From CAVTWJ01 sp964525605 (GTDB lineage Bacteria > Oederibacteriota > Muellerivitia > Muellerivitales > Muellerivitaceae): 64,000 bases of DNA. Location of the stretch: the NCBI GenBank assembly GCA_964525605.1, contig CAZGKT010000013.1, positions 16,627-80,626 of the forward strand, written 5' to 3'. Below the pieces are notes generated by a model. That model did not search any database. It saw only the letters and a program-made list of their open reading frames with translations, and was not told the DNA's origin. Made by a program: the position numbers and the translations under genes. Positions 23,395-31,971 of the stretch are shown here, piece by piece; the first letter of the stretch is position 1, and each line of letters opens with the position of its first letter.

Positions 23395-24948
23395 ATGAAT
23401 CGCCGTCCAAGCCTTTTCACCATCGCCGCCCTGCTCATTCTGATTTCGGGGGTGAGTTTCGCAGCCGGGACCATGACCCAATCCACCGGCAAATCCCCGG
23501 GAACCTCGGAGGATGTGTACAAGTACCTCAACCCCTTCGTGGACGCCTTGACCATCATCCGTGAGAAATATGTGGATGAAGATAAAACCAACCCCAAGGA
23601 CCTCATTTACGGAGCCATTCAGGGGATGGTCAACACCCTGGACCCCTTCAGCCAGTTCATGCCTCCTGAGGATTACAAAGAAATGCAGACCGAAACCTCG
23701 GGTTCTTTCGGGGGATTGGGAATTGAGATCGCCGTCAAGGACGACCATTTGACGGTCATTTCCCCCATCGAGGGTACTCCGGCGGACAGGGCCGGGATCA
23801 AGGCCGGCGACAAGATCGTGAAAATTGGCGAAGAAAAAACCGACATGATGAGCATTAATGACGCGGTCAAGCGCCTACGCGGTCAAATCGGAACCAAGGT
23901 CACCATCTCGATCCTCCGGGAAGGGCTGAACGAGCCCTTTGAGGTCACCCTGGTGCGCGAGGCCATCAAAATCGAGAGCATTCACTCGTATCTCCTGCCC
24001 GATTCCATCGGGTATGTTCGCTGTTCCGAGTTCATTGACAACACCACCGACGATTTTGTGGCCGCTGTGAAAGAACTTCAGAAGAAAAAGCCCCTCAAGG
24101 GCCTCATCGTGGACCTGCGCAACGATCCGGGCGGGCTCCTGAACGAGGCGGTCGGCGTCTCGAATTATTTCGGCCATCCCGGGGACACCATCGTGTCCAC
24201 CAAGGGACGCAGCGAGAACCAGAACCAACTCTTTAAGGTGCAGGACGATGAAAAGTTCGACAAACATTTACCCGTTGTGGCAATGATCAACGAGGGAAGC
24301 GCCTCGGGCGCCGAGATCGTGGCCGGAGCCCTGAAAGATTGGAAAAGGGCCGTCCTGATCGGTTCCAAAAGTTTCGGTAAGGGCTCGGTGCAAACGATCC
24401 TGCCCTTGGACAATAGCGATGGAGCTGCCCTGCGCTTGACCATGGCGAAGTATTACACTCCCTCGGGAGTCTGCATTCACGGCATCGGCATCGATCCGGA
24501 TCTGAACCTGAAGGAGCCTGACGCCACCGAATCCACCATTAAGGTTTACAGCCAGCAGTTGGCTGAAAAATACGCGAAGAAACTGGTGGATGGAGGGCTG
24601 GAGGTCGCCCCGGGGATGACCCTTACGCCTGAGACCATGTCGGGGTTTTACGATTTCTGCGTCAAAACCGGCAAGAAGATCGATAAAGAGGAACTCAAGA
24701 AGGACGAACAATACTTGAAAACAAGCCTGCGCGTCGAATTGGTCCGAGCCAAACTAGGGGAAAAGGATGCCCGCCAGGAAGCGGTGCTGGCCGATGCCCA
24801 GGTTCTGGTCGCGGAACAAATCATCGATAACGGGGGCAAGATCAGCAAAGCCCTTTTCGCCAAGTATCCCAAGAAATCCGAGCCGGACGAGAAAGCCGGA
24901 GAAAAGAAGTTAGAAGAAGAACGCAACAAGTTGAAAGATAACGAATAG
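23395..24948 (+). CDS. ctpA: C-terminal processing peptidase (S41)
   Basis: 517 residues. Signal-like N-terminus (RPSLFTIAALLILISGVSFAAG), an N-terminal helical part (ALTIIREKYVDEDKTNPKDLIYGAIQGMVNTLDPFSQFM), a PDZ domain (GSFGGLGIEIAVKDDHLTVISPIEGTPADRAGIKAGDKIVKI) and the S41 catalytic core. The core has GLIVDLRNDPGG, the nucleophile Ser in NEGSASGAEIVAG and the Lys in GKGSVQT. It cleaves periplasmic proteins near their C-termini. The ATG at 23395 has CGGAGGA 5 nt upstream; the open frame to 23314 is repeat DNA. The ftsE-ftsX-envC-ctpA-yibQ order is a recognised envelope cluster. Confidence 0.95.
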   Translation: MNRRPSLFTIAALLILISGVSFAAGTMTQSTGKSPGTSEDVYKYLNPFVDALTIIREKYVDEDKTNPKDLIYGAIQGMVNTLDPFSQFMPPEDYKEMQTETSGSFGGLGIEIAVKDDHLTVISPIEGTPADRAGIKAGDKIVKIGEEKTDMMSINDAVKRLRGQIGTKVTISILREGLNEPFEVTLVREAIKIESIHSYLLPDSIGYVRCSEFIDNTTDDFVAAVKELQKKKPLKGLIVDLRNDPGGLLNEAVGVSNYFGHPGDTIVSTKGRSENQNQLFKVQDDEKFDKHLPVVAMINEGSASGAEIVAGALKDWKRAVLIGSKSFGKGSVQTILPLDNSDGAALRLTMAKYYTPSGVCIHGIGIDPDLNLKEPDATESTIKVYSQQLAEKYAKKLVDGGLEVAPGMTLTPETMSGFYDFCVKTGKKIDKEELKKDEQYLKTSLRVELVRAKLGEKDARQEAVLADAQVLVAEQIIDNGGKISKALFAKYPKKSEPDEKAGEKKLEEERNKLKDNE

Positions 24949-24972
24949 TTTAAAATAACGGGGTCCAAGGCC

Positions 24973-26112
24973 ATGAATCATCGGGGGTGGGTACCCAAGG
25001 TTCTCCTGGTGGTGGTCTTGGGCCTCATTGGTTTTGCCGGCTATTACTTCTTTCTCCGGCCGGGGCCTGAGAACCCACCCAAGCCCCTTTCCCTTCCGGT
25101 CGTTCGACACAGCCCCCAGGACGCCGAAATGCTTCGCGCGGCCCTCGAACAAAAGCTCCGCCAGCTAGGGGTGCTCAAACTGAGGGAGGGAGATATTCTT
25201 CAGAAAGATTTCACCCTCGGAAATTCGATCCTGCCCGCCTATGAAGAATCCTTTCGCCTTCCCAGCCGTTATACGCCCGAACAACTCGCCGATCAGTTGA
25301 AGCAGGCCGCCGAATCGGTGGGCGCTTTCGAAGGACACTCGGAAACAGGAGAAGCTTCAGACCAGCAAGCCACCTATTACCGATATGTCTTCGCCTATGA
25401 CGGTCAATGGACGCCGGTCACCGTGATTTTTCTTCAAACCCACAAACCGAGGCTCAGCCTGGTCATTGATGACGGGGGATACCAGAAGGGCCAGGCCTTG
25501 GAGAGCCTTTACGCTTTCAAGGTGCCGGTGACCATGGCGTTGATCCCCTCCACTGAATTCGGGAAGGAACTGGCGAAAGATGCCCCCTCCCGTGGGGTGG
25601 AAGTGATCTGCCACATGCCCATGGAAGGACATGAGAAATTTCCCAAGGGCGCCTACCCGGAGTATTTGAAACGGGGTATGGGCGAAGAGGAAGTTGAAAG
25701 AAACCTATCCGCGGCATTTGAGGTGCTTCCCGGAGTGGTGGGTTTGAACAACCACATGGGAAGTCTGGCCAGCGAGGACAAGGTCTTGATGGATGAAGTT
25801 TGCGCCTTTTTGGGGAAGAAGGGTTGTTTCTTCCTTGATTCCAGGACTTCCGCTCAAACGGTGGGCGAGCAAGAGGCGGCGCGCCTGGGATTGCTCCACA
25901 CCGCGCGGGATGTGTTTCTGGATGATAAGGTGGAACCCAAAGCGATTTTGAAACAATTGGACCGGGCGATTGCCATCGCCAAGAAAAGAGGCCATGCGGT
26001 GGCCATCGGCCATTTCAAGGCCGTGACGCTGGCAACCCTATTGAAAGCCATCCCGAAAATTCAAGAAGAAGGCGTGCAGTTGGTCTACCTGTCCGAGGTT
26101 GTGGGAGATTAA
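24973..26112 (+). CDS. Divergent polysaccharide deacetylase (YibQ/DUF610-like)
   Basis: 379 residues with an N-terminal TM anchor (VLLVVVLGLIGFAGYYFFL). A middle region is followed by a NodB-like barrel from about residue 158. The LSLVIDDGGYQKGQALESL start motif, VTMALIPST, VICHMPMEG, VVGLNNHMGSLASED, FFLDSRTSA and AVAIGHFKAVTLATL are the hallmarks of the divergent deacetylase family found with ctpA and envC. DD, H and NNHMGS positions are kept, so metal binding is plausible. The substrate is not established for the family. ATG at 24973, 25 nt after ctpA. Confidence 0.88.
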   Translation: MNHRGWVPKVLLVVVLGLIGFAGYYFFLRPGPENPPKPLSLPVVRHSPQDAEMLRAALEQKLRQLGVLKLREGDILQKDFTLGNSILPAYEESFRLPSRYTPEQLADQLKQAAESVGAFEGHSETGEASDQQATYYRYVFAYDGQWTPVTVIFLQTHKPRLSLVIDDGGYQKGQALESLYAFKVPVTMALIPSTEFGKELAKDAPSRGVEVICHMPMEGHEKFPKGAYPEYLKRGMGEEEVERNLSAAFEVLPGVVGLNNHMGSLASEDKVLMDEVCAFLGKKGCFFLDSRTSAQTVGEQEAARLGLLHTARDVFLDDKVEPKAILKQLDRAIAIAKKRGHAVAIGHFKAVTLATLLKAIPKIQEEGVQLVYLSEVVGD

Positions 26113-26121
26113 AACCTATTT

Positions 26122-26282
26122 CATCGCGAAGACGCGGAGAAATACGATTGAAATTGATAAAAACGGATAACCGTGATGTATTCACCTTCCCTCAGGGGGA
26201 GAGGTTTCTGGGAGTGAGTTGCCAAACGGGCATAGTTTCTAATAATTTTTCTTTCGTTGTTCTCCGCGTCTCTGCGGTAAAT
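26122..26282. repeat. Family B paired inverted-repeat element, copy B2 (with family C half-arm)
   Basis: The left arm at 26123-26141 is ATCGCGAAGACGCGGAG and the right arm at 26258-26281 is TTCTCCGCGTCTCTGCGG, its reverse complement. The centre includes CACCTTCCCTCAGGGGGAG (26183-26204), recognisable as half of a family C arm, so this is a composite. It fills the spacer and ends 19 nt before the tsaD ATG. Confidence 0.88.
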
Positions 26283-26300
26283 CGGTTTGAAGGATTTTAA

Positions 26301-27329
26301 ATGTCGAAGAGCTTGGTGCTGGGAATCGAATCCTCCTGCGACGAAACTTCCGTAGCGATCGTTGAGGATGGATATCGGGTATTGGCCAACGAGGTGGCCA
26401 GCCAGACCCTGGTGCACGCCCCCTATGGAGGGGTGGTACCGGAGGTGGCCTCGCGCCAGCACTTGGAAAGCATTCCCTTCCTGGTCCGGGAGGTTTTGCG
26501 GCAGGCGCAGGTGGGCTGGGACGACCTGAACGGCATTGCCGTGACCGCCGCTCCCGGGTTGATCGGGGCCCTTTTGGTGGGTGTTTCCGCCGCCAAGGGA
26601 ATGGCTTTTCGCTTAAAGATTCCTTTCGTGGCCATTCACCACATCGAGGCCCACCTTTACGCGGCCCGCTTGGATGACGAACCCATCCTGTTTCCGGCCG
26701 TGGGACTGGTGGTTTCGGGGGGGCATACGGAACTTTATGACATTGAAGACTGGGGAACCTATCGGTTGCTGGCCTCCACCCGCGACGATGCGGCTGGGGA
26801 AGCCTTTGACAAGGTCGCCAAGCTGATGGGGTTAGGGTATCCCGGCGGGCCCATGATCGAGAAACTGGCGGCCCAGGCCCCGGAAGTAAAAATGACTTTT
26901 CCCGCTTCCCGGATGAAAGACAAAACCCTCGATTTTTCTTTCAGCGGGCTCAAGACCGCCGTGGGTCTTGAAATCAAACACCATCCTCCGAAAGAAGAAA
27001 AAGACAAGATCCTCCTGGCCGCCCGGTTCCAGAACACCGTTCTGGAGGAAATCCTTTATCGGGTGCGTAAAATTTTGGATGAACACCAGCCTAAAAGCTT
27101 GGTCGTGGGAGGCGGGGTGGCCTGCAACTCGGCCCTGCGGCGAGTGTTGAAGGGGGAAACCGAACCCCGGGGGGTCGCCTTGCGGGTGCCTCCGCCCAAG
27201 TTTTGTTCGGATAATGCCGCCATGATCGCGGGGCTTGGAGCATACCAGCTTTCCGTCGGCAAAACGGCCGCCTTATCGGCCACCGCCACCGCCTCCCCTT
27301 TAAGCCACCAACCCTTCTTGTTAGAATAA
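26301..27329 (+). CDS. tsaD: tRNA N6-adenosine threonylcarbamoyltransferase
   Basis: Transfers threonylcarbamoyl to A37 of ANN-decoding tRNAs together with TsaB and TsaE. 342 residues. LGIESSCDETSVAIV at the N-terminus, GGVVPEVASRQH, APGLIGALLVGVSAAKG, the metal-binding AIHHIEAHLYA, VSGGHTEL, FDKVAKLMGLGYPGGP, FSFSGLKTAV, VGGGVACNSALR and FCSDNAAMIAGLG make the assignment secure. The start follows family B element B2 closely. tsaB and tsaE are not in the window. Confidence 0.97.
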   Translation: MSKSLVLGIESSCDETSVAIVEDGYRVLANEVASQTLVHAPYGGVVPEVASRQHLESIPFLVREVLRQAQVGWDDLNGIAVTAAPGLIGALLVGVSAAKGMAFRLKIPFVAIHHIEAHLYAARLDDEPILFPAVGLVVSGGHTELYDIEDWGTYRLLASTRDDAAGEAFDKVAKLMGLGYPGGPMIEKLAAQAPEVKMTFPASRMKDKTLDFSFSGLKTAVGLEIKHHPPKEEKDKILLAARFQNTVLEEILYRVRKILDEHQPKSLVVGGGVACNSALRRVLKGETEPRGVALRVPPPKFCSDNAAMIAGLGAYQLSVGKTAALSATATASPLSHQPFLLE

Positions 27330-27352
27330 AAAAAGATAACGTAACAACAAAA

Positions 27353-27485
27353 TTAACCGCGAAGACGCGGAGGGAAACCCTAATTCCTTTTAAAAACGAT
27401 TGAAGAATTCTTTGGGGATTAAAGATATTCTCCGTCCCTTCATATCGGCTTAGAATCCATTGTTCTCCGCGACTCCGCGGTTAAA
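27353..27485. repeat. Family B paired inverted-repeat element, copy B3
   Basis: The left arm (27353-27373) is TTAACCGCGAAGACGCGGAG and the right arm (27461-27484) is TTCTCCGCGACTCCGCGG followed by TTAA. About 87 nt of non-coding centre lies between them. It occupies the tsaD-dusB spacer and ends 14 nt before the dusB ATG. Confidence 0.9.
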
Positions 27486-27498
27486 ATTTTGAGGTGTT

Positions 27499-28608
27499 AT
27501 GAGCGTACTTCCTAGAAATCCTAATCCTGACCAGGTGGAACCTTCCGCGCTTGATATGGAAATAAACGGGCCGACGCTGGAACAACTCGGCAAACCGGCC
27601 CGTGAGTTCCGATTGGGTTCCTTGACCCTCAATGGCCGGGTTTTTCTGGCTCCCATGGCGGGTTATACCGATACCGCATTCCGCCGATTAGCCCGCCGTT
27701 ACGGCGCCGCGATGGTGGTGACGGAAATGGTCAGTTCGCGGGCCTTGATTCACGGCAGCGAGAAGACCGATGAACTGATGGCATTCACCGAACCGGAGCG
27801 TCCCGTGGGGGTTCAGCTGTTCGGCGGGGATCCGGCCATTATGGGTGACGCGGCCTTAAAGGTGATGGAGGCTGTACATCCCGATATCATCGATATCAAT
27901 TTTGGCTGCCCGGTGGGAAAAATCCTCAAGTGCGATTCGGGCGCGGCGGTGTTAAAGGAACCCCAGAGGGCGGGTTGGATCGTAGAAGCGATGGTCAAGG
28001 CCACGGGAGGCCGGGTGCCGATCACCGTGAAAACCCGGGCGGGTTACGATGCCAAAGATAACGCGGTTTTTGAGTTATTGGAGGCGGTTCAATCGGCCGG
28101 GGCTTCAGCACTGGCGGTTCATGCCCGCACCCGAAACCAGATGTTCGATGGCAAAGCCGACTGGGAGGTCATCAAGAAACTTAAAGAAAAAGCCAAGATA
28201 CCTATCATCGGCAATGGCGATGTGAAGACGGCTCTGGACGCGTACAAGCTTTTTCTGGAAACTGGCTGTGACGGCATCATGATCGGCCGGGGAAGCATGG
28301 GGGCTCCTTGGATCTTCGAAGAGATCAATCATTTTCTGGAAACGGGCAAACCCATGCCAAAGCCCACTCTCAAGTTCAGGCTCGGCGTGGCGGTGGAGCA
28401 ATTGCGTTGTTCCGTGGAGGTCAAGGGCCCGCGTATTGGGTTGGTGGAAATGAAAAAACACCTGACCCATTACCTGAAGGGTTTTGAAGGCGCGAGGGAC
28501 TTGCGCCAAAAACTCTTAACCTCCGATGACCCGGATTGGGTTTTGAAAACCCTGGAAGAATATCAGCAATCCCTGCCGGACCGGGATGCAGTCCCTTTGG
28601 CGGTTTAG
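27499..28608 (+). CDS. dus: tRNA-dihydrouridine synthase (Dus family)
   Basis: An FMN-dependent enzyme reducing uridines in tRNA D-loops, 369 residues. After a 45-residue lead, the barrel starts with VFLAPMAGYTDTAFRRLARRYGAAMVVTEMVSS. It continues with VGVQLFGGDP, DINFGCPVGKILKCDSGAAVL (catalytic Cys in the GCP motif), VKTRAGYD, LAVHARTRNQMFDGKADWE, PIIGNGDV and GIMIGRGSMGAPWIF. It is closest to the DusB type by motif, but the subclass is not certain. Ribosome site GAGGTG before ATG 27499, directly after B3. Confidence 0.94.
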   Translation: MSVLPRNPNPDQVEPSALDMEINGPTLEQLGKPAREFRLGSLTLNGRVFLAPMAGYTDTAFRRLARRYGAAMVVTEMVSSRALIHGSEKTDELMAFTEPERPVGVQLFGGDPAIMGDAALKVMEAVHPDIIDINFGCPVGKILKCDSGAAVLKEPQRAGWIVEAMVKATGGRVPITVKTRAGYDAKDNAVFELLEAVQSAGASALAVHARTRNQMFDGKADWEVIKKLKEKAKIPIIGNGDVKTALDAYKLFLETGCDGIMIGRGSMGAPWIFEEINHFLETGKPMPKPTLKFRLGVAVEQLRCSVEVKGPRIGLVEMKKHLTHYLKGFEGARDLRQKLLTSDDPDWVLKTLEEYQQSLPDRDAVPLAV

Positions 28609-28611
28609 CCC

Positions 28612-29256
28612 TTGGGATCCTATCTTTACTCGCTCGATGAAGGCTTATTCAGGTGGATCAACGAGGGTTGGTCTTGTCCCAACCTGAATGCCTTTTTCTC
28701 CTACATCACGGATTTTCACCATACCGGCATCCTTTTGGTAATTGTCCTGTTTCTTCTCTACCAACTCATATGGGGTGGGGCCAGGGGCCGGTGGTTGTTT
28801 CTGGGACTCTTGGTGGCGGTGATTCTCTCGGACCAGGGTTCGAGTCATGTTTTGAAAAACTTGGTTCAGCGCGTCAGGCCCTGCAACGCCTTGCCGGGGG
28901 TCATAACTCCGGCGGGCGGAAGCGACGCCTTTTCTTTTCCTTCCAGCCATGCCGCCAACATGGGTTCCTCCATGTTTCTCCTCGCCAGAACCTTTCCAAC
29001 CTTTAAGTGGCTTTATCTCACCATCGCCCTTCTGGTCGGCTTTTCCCGCGTCTACCTGGGGCTTCATTACCCCTCGGATGTCCTGGGAGGCTATCTCTTC
29101 GGAATCGGAATTGGCTGGGTCGTTTGGGAAATCATCGAAAAGCTGAAGCTTTATTTTCAACCGCCCACGCCGGTCTCGGAAATAATCTCAAAGCCTGTGC
29201 CTTTCGTTCTTACGAAAACCCCCCGGAAAGTGAAACGTGTCCGAAAAAAACCCTGA
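28612..29256 (+). CDS. PAP2-family membrane phosphatase
   Basis: 214 residues, about five TM helices. The three acid-phosphatase motifs are intact: KNLVQRVRP, PSSHAAN and SRVYLGLHYPSDVLGG, with their catalytic His residues. It probably dephosphorylates a lipid pyrophosphate such as undecaprenyl-PP or phosphatidic acid. The C-terminus is a basic tail (TKTPRKVKRVRKKP). TTG start at 28612, three bases after the dus stop, with a poor ribosome site. It overlaps rsmI by 20 bp. Confidence 0.88.
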   Translation: MGSYLYSLDEGLFRWINEGWSCPNLNAFFSYITDFHHTGILLVIVLFLLYQLIWGGARGRWLFLGLLVAVILSDQGSSHVLKNLVQRVRPCNALPGVITPAGGSDAFSFPSSHAANMGSSMFLLARTFPTFKWLYLTIALLVGFSRVYLGLHYPSDVLGGYLFGIGIGWVVWEIIEKLKLYFQPPTPVSEIISKPVPFVLTKTPRKVKRVRKKP

Positions 29257-30148
29257 AAAGAACGTCATCCTTCCCTCAACCCTTTACCTGGTGGCGACGC
29301 CCATTGGTAATTTGGAAGACATGACCTTCCGGGCTTTGAAGGTCTTGAAAGGGGTGCAGTTAATCGCCGCGGAAGACACCCGCAATACCCTGAAACTTCT
29401 GGATCATTTCTTGATCCCCGCGCCCAAAATGATTTCCTGTTTCGAGCACAATGAAACCAAAAGGGTGGGGGAAATCGTGAAAGCCCTCGGTGAGGGGAAA
29501 TCGGTGGCCCTGGTCACGGACGCCGGTATGCCCGGCATTTCCGATCCGGGTGACAAGGTCGTGAAAGAAGTCATTCAAAAGGGATTCAGGGTGGTGCCCC
29601 TCCCGGGGGCCTCTTCCATCCTGGCGGCTTTGCCCGCGTCCGGGTTTGTGACCACCCCCTTTACGTTCCTGGGGTTTCTACCTTCCAAAACCGCCGACCG
29701 TCGAAGCACTCTGTTGGGCCTTCGATCCGAAGAAAGAACATTGGTGTTTTTTGAATCACCCCACCGGCTTCGAAATAGCCTTAAAGACATGATGAATGTA
29801 TTCGGCAACCGCCAGGCGATGGCGGGCAGGGAAATGACCAAGTTACATGAAGAATTCGTGCGGGGTACGCTGGAAGATATTTGGAAGTTCTTCAAAGAAA
29901 AGGAACCCCTCGGTGAATTTGTGATTGTGGTGGAGGGTGGGGAGCGGGTGGACCACACCGATCAGGAAAAGTGGGTTGGGGTTTCCATTGAAGACCAACT
30001 GAAGGAATTCATCCGTACCCAGGGCCTTTCCAAAACCGAGGCTGTGAAAGCTGTTTCCCGCCTGCGGGGATTGCCTCGGGAGGTGGTTTATAAAATCGCG
30101 ACCGAAATTCCAATGGGGGAAGCGGTAGAGGATATGGGAGAAGAGTAA
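29237..30148 (+). CDS. rsmI: 16S rRNA 2'-O-methyltransferase RsmI
   Basis: Methylates the ribose of C1402 in 16S rRNA. 303 residues. LYLVATPIGNLEDMTFRALKVLKGV, AAEDTRNTLKLLDHF, VALVTDAGMPGISDPGDKVVKE, PLPGASSILAALPASGF, FLGFLPSKTADR and FFESPHRL are diagnostic of the tetrapyrrole-methylase-fold RsmI. A C-terminal helical domain ends with KTEAVKAVSRLRGLPREVVYKI. The start is GTG 29237, needed to include the N-terminal strand. Confidence 0.96.
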   Translation: MSEKNPEKNVILPSTLYLVATPIGNLEDMTFRALKVLKGVQLIAAEDTRNTLKLLDHFLIPAPKMISCFEHNETKRVGEIVKALGEGKSVALVTDAGMPGISDPGDKVVKEVIQKGFRVVPLPGASSILAALPASGFVTTPFTFLGFLPSKTADRRSTLLGLRSEERTLVFFESPHRLRNSLKDMMNVFGNRQAMAGREMTKLHEEFVRGTLEDIWKFFKEKEPLGEFVIVVEGGERVDHTDQEKWVGVSIEDQLKEFIRTQGLSKTEAVKAVSRLRGLPREVVYKIATEIPMGEAVEDMGEE

Positions 30149-30183
30149 TATTTAATTAAGTGTTTCTGGGAGGGGATATTTTT

Positions 30184-31173
30184 ATGAAAAGGATTTGTTT
30201 GTTAAGCGTATTTATTTTTTATTTTCCTGTTTTGGCTTTCACCCAAACGGAGCAAAAAAAATTCCTCGATATGGCTACTACTTGGGTTGATGCAAATATT
30301 CAATGTAAGCAATTTTATAGGGCGGATATTAAAGGTGTGGAACTGGGAAAACCGATCGGCAAATGTCAGGTAACTGGTAAACCTATTTTTTGCCATTTAT
30401 ATTCTCCGAATTCTACAGAGCTTATTTTACATGTGTGTGGTTCAGGTGGTTTTGTAGTTGGCGGAGGGATAGAAAGTGATGACAAATATATTATTTTTTC
30501 ATTAATTGATAATAACTTAAAAGCTGATGTTTTTTTTGAACATATAAATCTGAGTGTTGAGCCAGTGGATGCATCATTAATTGAATTTCCTGATGGATCA
30601 GAATTAATAAAAATTCCTGATGGCATTAGCTATTGCGGTACTAGTGGGGCGCATCTTTTTGGTGGCTTAGGTGGGAAAATGCGCAAGGTTTTAGACTATT
30701 CATATAATGAGTTATGCGCTCAAACCTACAAGGGCTATAGCACTCTTCTTATTCCATTGAAAAATGGAAATTTAAGATTAATCAAGTTTTCTTATGATGA
30801 TGGGCTTCAAAAAATAGATTTTAAAGATACTTATTATCATTTTGATTCAATAAAAAAAGTTTATGTTTCTTTTCAATCGGAAAGAACCATTGCTCTTGGT
30901 CTGGGTCTTTTAGATTGGGACATGCGTTTAAATCAAGGGGTGAAAAATGATATATGGGAAAAGGGTTATTTAAATAAACTTAACAGAGATGATTTGGAAG
31001 AAATAATTCTTAATTTGAAAAATTACAAAGATGATTCAAGAAGAAAATATGCCCTCGCATTACTTAATCAGATTTCAGGAAAAGATCTTGGAGATAATTA
31101 TGATGCTTGGGAAAAGTGGAAAAGAGATTGGATTCCTGAGAAACCGCTAGATGGTGAGGCTGATCAACCTTGA
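30184..31173 (+). CDS. AT-rich secreted protein of unknown function
   Basis: 329 residues with a clear signal peptide (KRICLLSVFIFYFPVLAFTQ) and a strong ribosome site (GGGAGGGGA) before ATG 30184. An upstream in-frame start at 30160 would place residues before the signal. The mature part has six or more Cys in pairs (IQCKQF, GKCQVTGKPIFCHLY, HVCGSGG, SYCGTSGAH, ELCAQT), consistent with disulfides. It ends with a helical segment (DNYDAWEKWKRDW). The whole gene is visibly AT-rich (AAT, ATA, TTA codons), unlike rsmI and phoH on either side, which suggests recent acquisition. I recognise no family. Confidence 0.75.
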   Translation: MKRICLLSVFIFYFPVLAFTQTEQKKFLDMATTWVDANIQCKQFYRADIKGVELGKPIGKCQVTGKPIFCHLYSPNSTELILHVCGSGGFVVGGGIESDDKYIIFSLIDNNLKADVFFEHINLSVEPVDASLIEFPDGSELIKIPDGISYCGTSGAHLFGGLGGKMRKVLDYSYNELCAQTYKGYSTLLIPLKNGNLRLIKFSYDDGLQKIDFKDTYYHFDSIKKVYVSFQSERTIALGLGLLDWDMRLNQGVKNDIWEKGYLNKLNRDDLEEIILNLKNYKDDSRRKYALALLNQISGKDLGDNYDAWEKWKRDWIPEKPLDGEADQP

Positions 31174-31190
31174 AGTAGAAAAAGGTATTC

Positions 31191-31889
31191 TTGGCTCTTC
31201 ATAAATCAATCGTTAGTTTTCTCCTGAAATGGCTATTCGCCCTGTTGTTGGTCTGGCTGTCACTAGCTATGGGGTGGGTTTTGGGACCTGCCTGGGCCCG
31301 AATACCTTGGGCCAACAAAACCACCATTGTTTTCTTGTCGGGATTTGTTCTCTACCTCGTCATTCATTTCACCTTTTATAAACCCATTCTGACCCATGTT
31401 TTAGCCCACGAGCTTACCCACGCCCTGGCAGCACTTTTGATGGGGGGGAAAGTGACGGCGGTTCACGCCACGACGACCGGCGGTTCGACATTGGTCAACA
31501 AATCCCATGTGTTTATCAGTTTGGCTCCCTATATATTCCCCTTTTACACGGTTGTTACGCTCGGGCTTTATCTCATCGCGGCCGAGCCTTTCAAAATTTA
31601 CCTCGTGGGGTTGGTCGGGTTCACCTACGCTTTTCACGTGGCGCTGACGGTCTACTCGCTTTCCCATCCCCAAAGCGACCTGAAAGACGGCGGGGTGGCC
31701 TTTTCCTTGATTTTCATTTTGGCGGGAAATATGATTGGCTTAATGCTTCTCACTTCCTTCGTTTGGCCGCAGGTCCTGCCTTTGTCCGCCGTTTTTTCCG
31801 AGACGTACCACCGGGCCATAGAGCTAGCCCGGATGTATTTCATTCTGGTAAAGCCCCATCTTTTCCACCGGGAGGCCCCCACCCCATGA
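31191..31889 (+). CDS. Multi-pass membrane protein with HExxH motif (M50-like)
   Basis: 232 residues, five or six TM helices. Helix 3 region contains VLAHELTHALAALLMGGKV, an HExxH zinc motif followed by the Ala-rich stretch and small-residue turn typical of site-2-type (M50) intramembrane peptidases. A second motif with Asp may be HPQSDLKDGG near residue 160. There is no PDZ domain and no NPDG match, so it is a minimal or divergent member. TTG start at 31191 with AAAAAGG upstream, 17 nt after the AT-rich secreted gene. Regulated substrate unknown. Confidence 0.7.
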   Translation: MALHKSIVSFLLKWLFALLLVWLSLAMGWVLGPAWARIPWANKTTIVFLSGFVLYLVIHFTFYKPILTHVLAHELTHALAALLMGGKVTAVHATTTGGSTLVNKSHVFISLAPYIFPFYTVVTLGLYLIAAEPFKIYLVGLVGFTYAFHVALTVYSLSHPQSDLKDGGVAFSLIFILAGNMIGLMLLTSFVWPQVLPLSAVFSETYHRAIELARMYFILVKPHLFHREAPTP

Positions 31890-31971
31890 ATCGATGCACG
31901 CTATTCATCAAATTAAATGAAATAGACCCTAGGTTGACCTCGTTATCCTATTTTCGGAATGGAAGGCCCAT

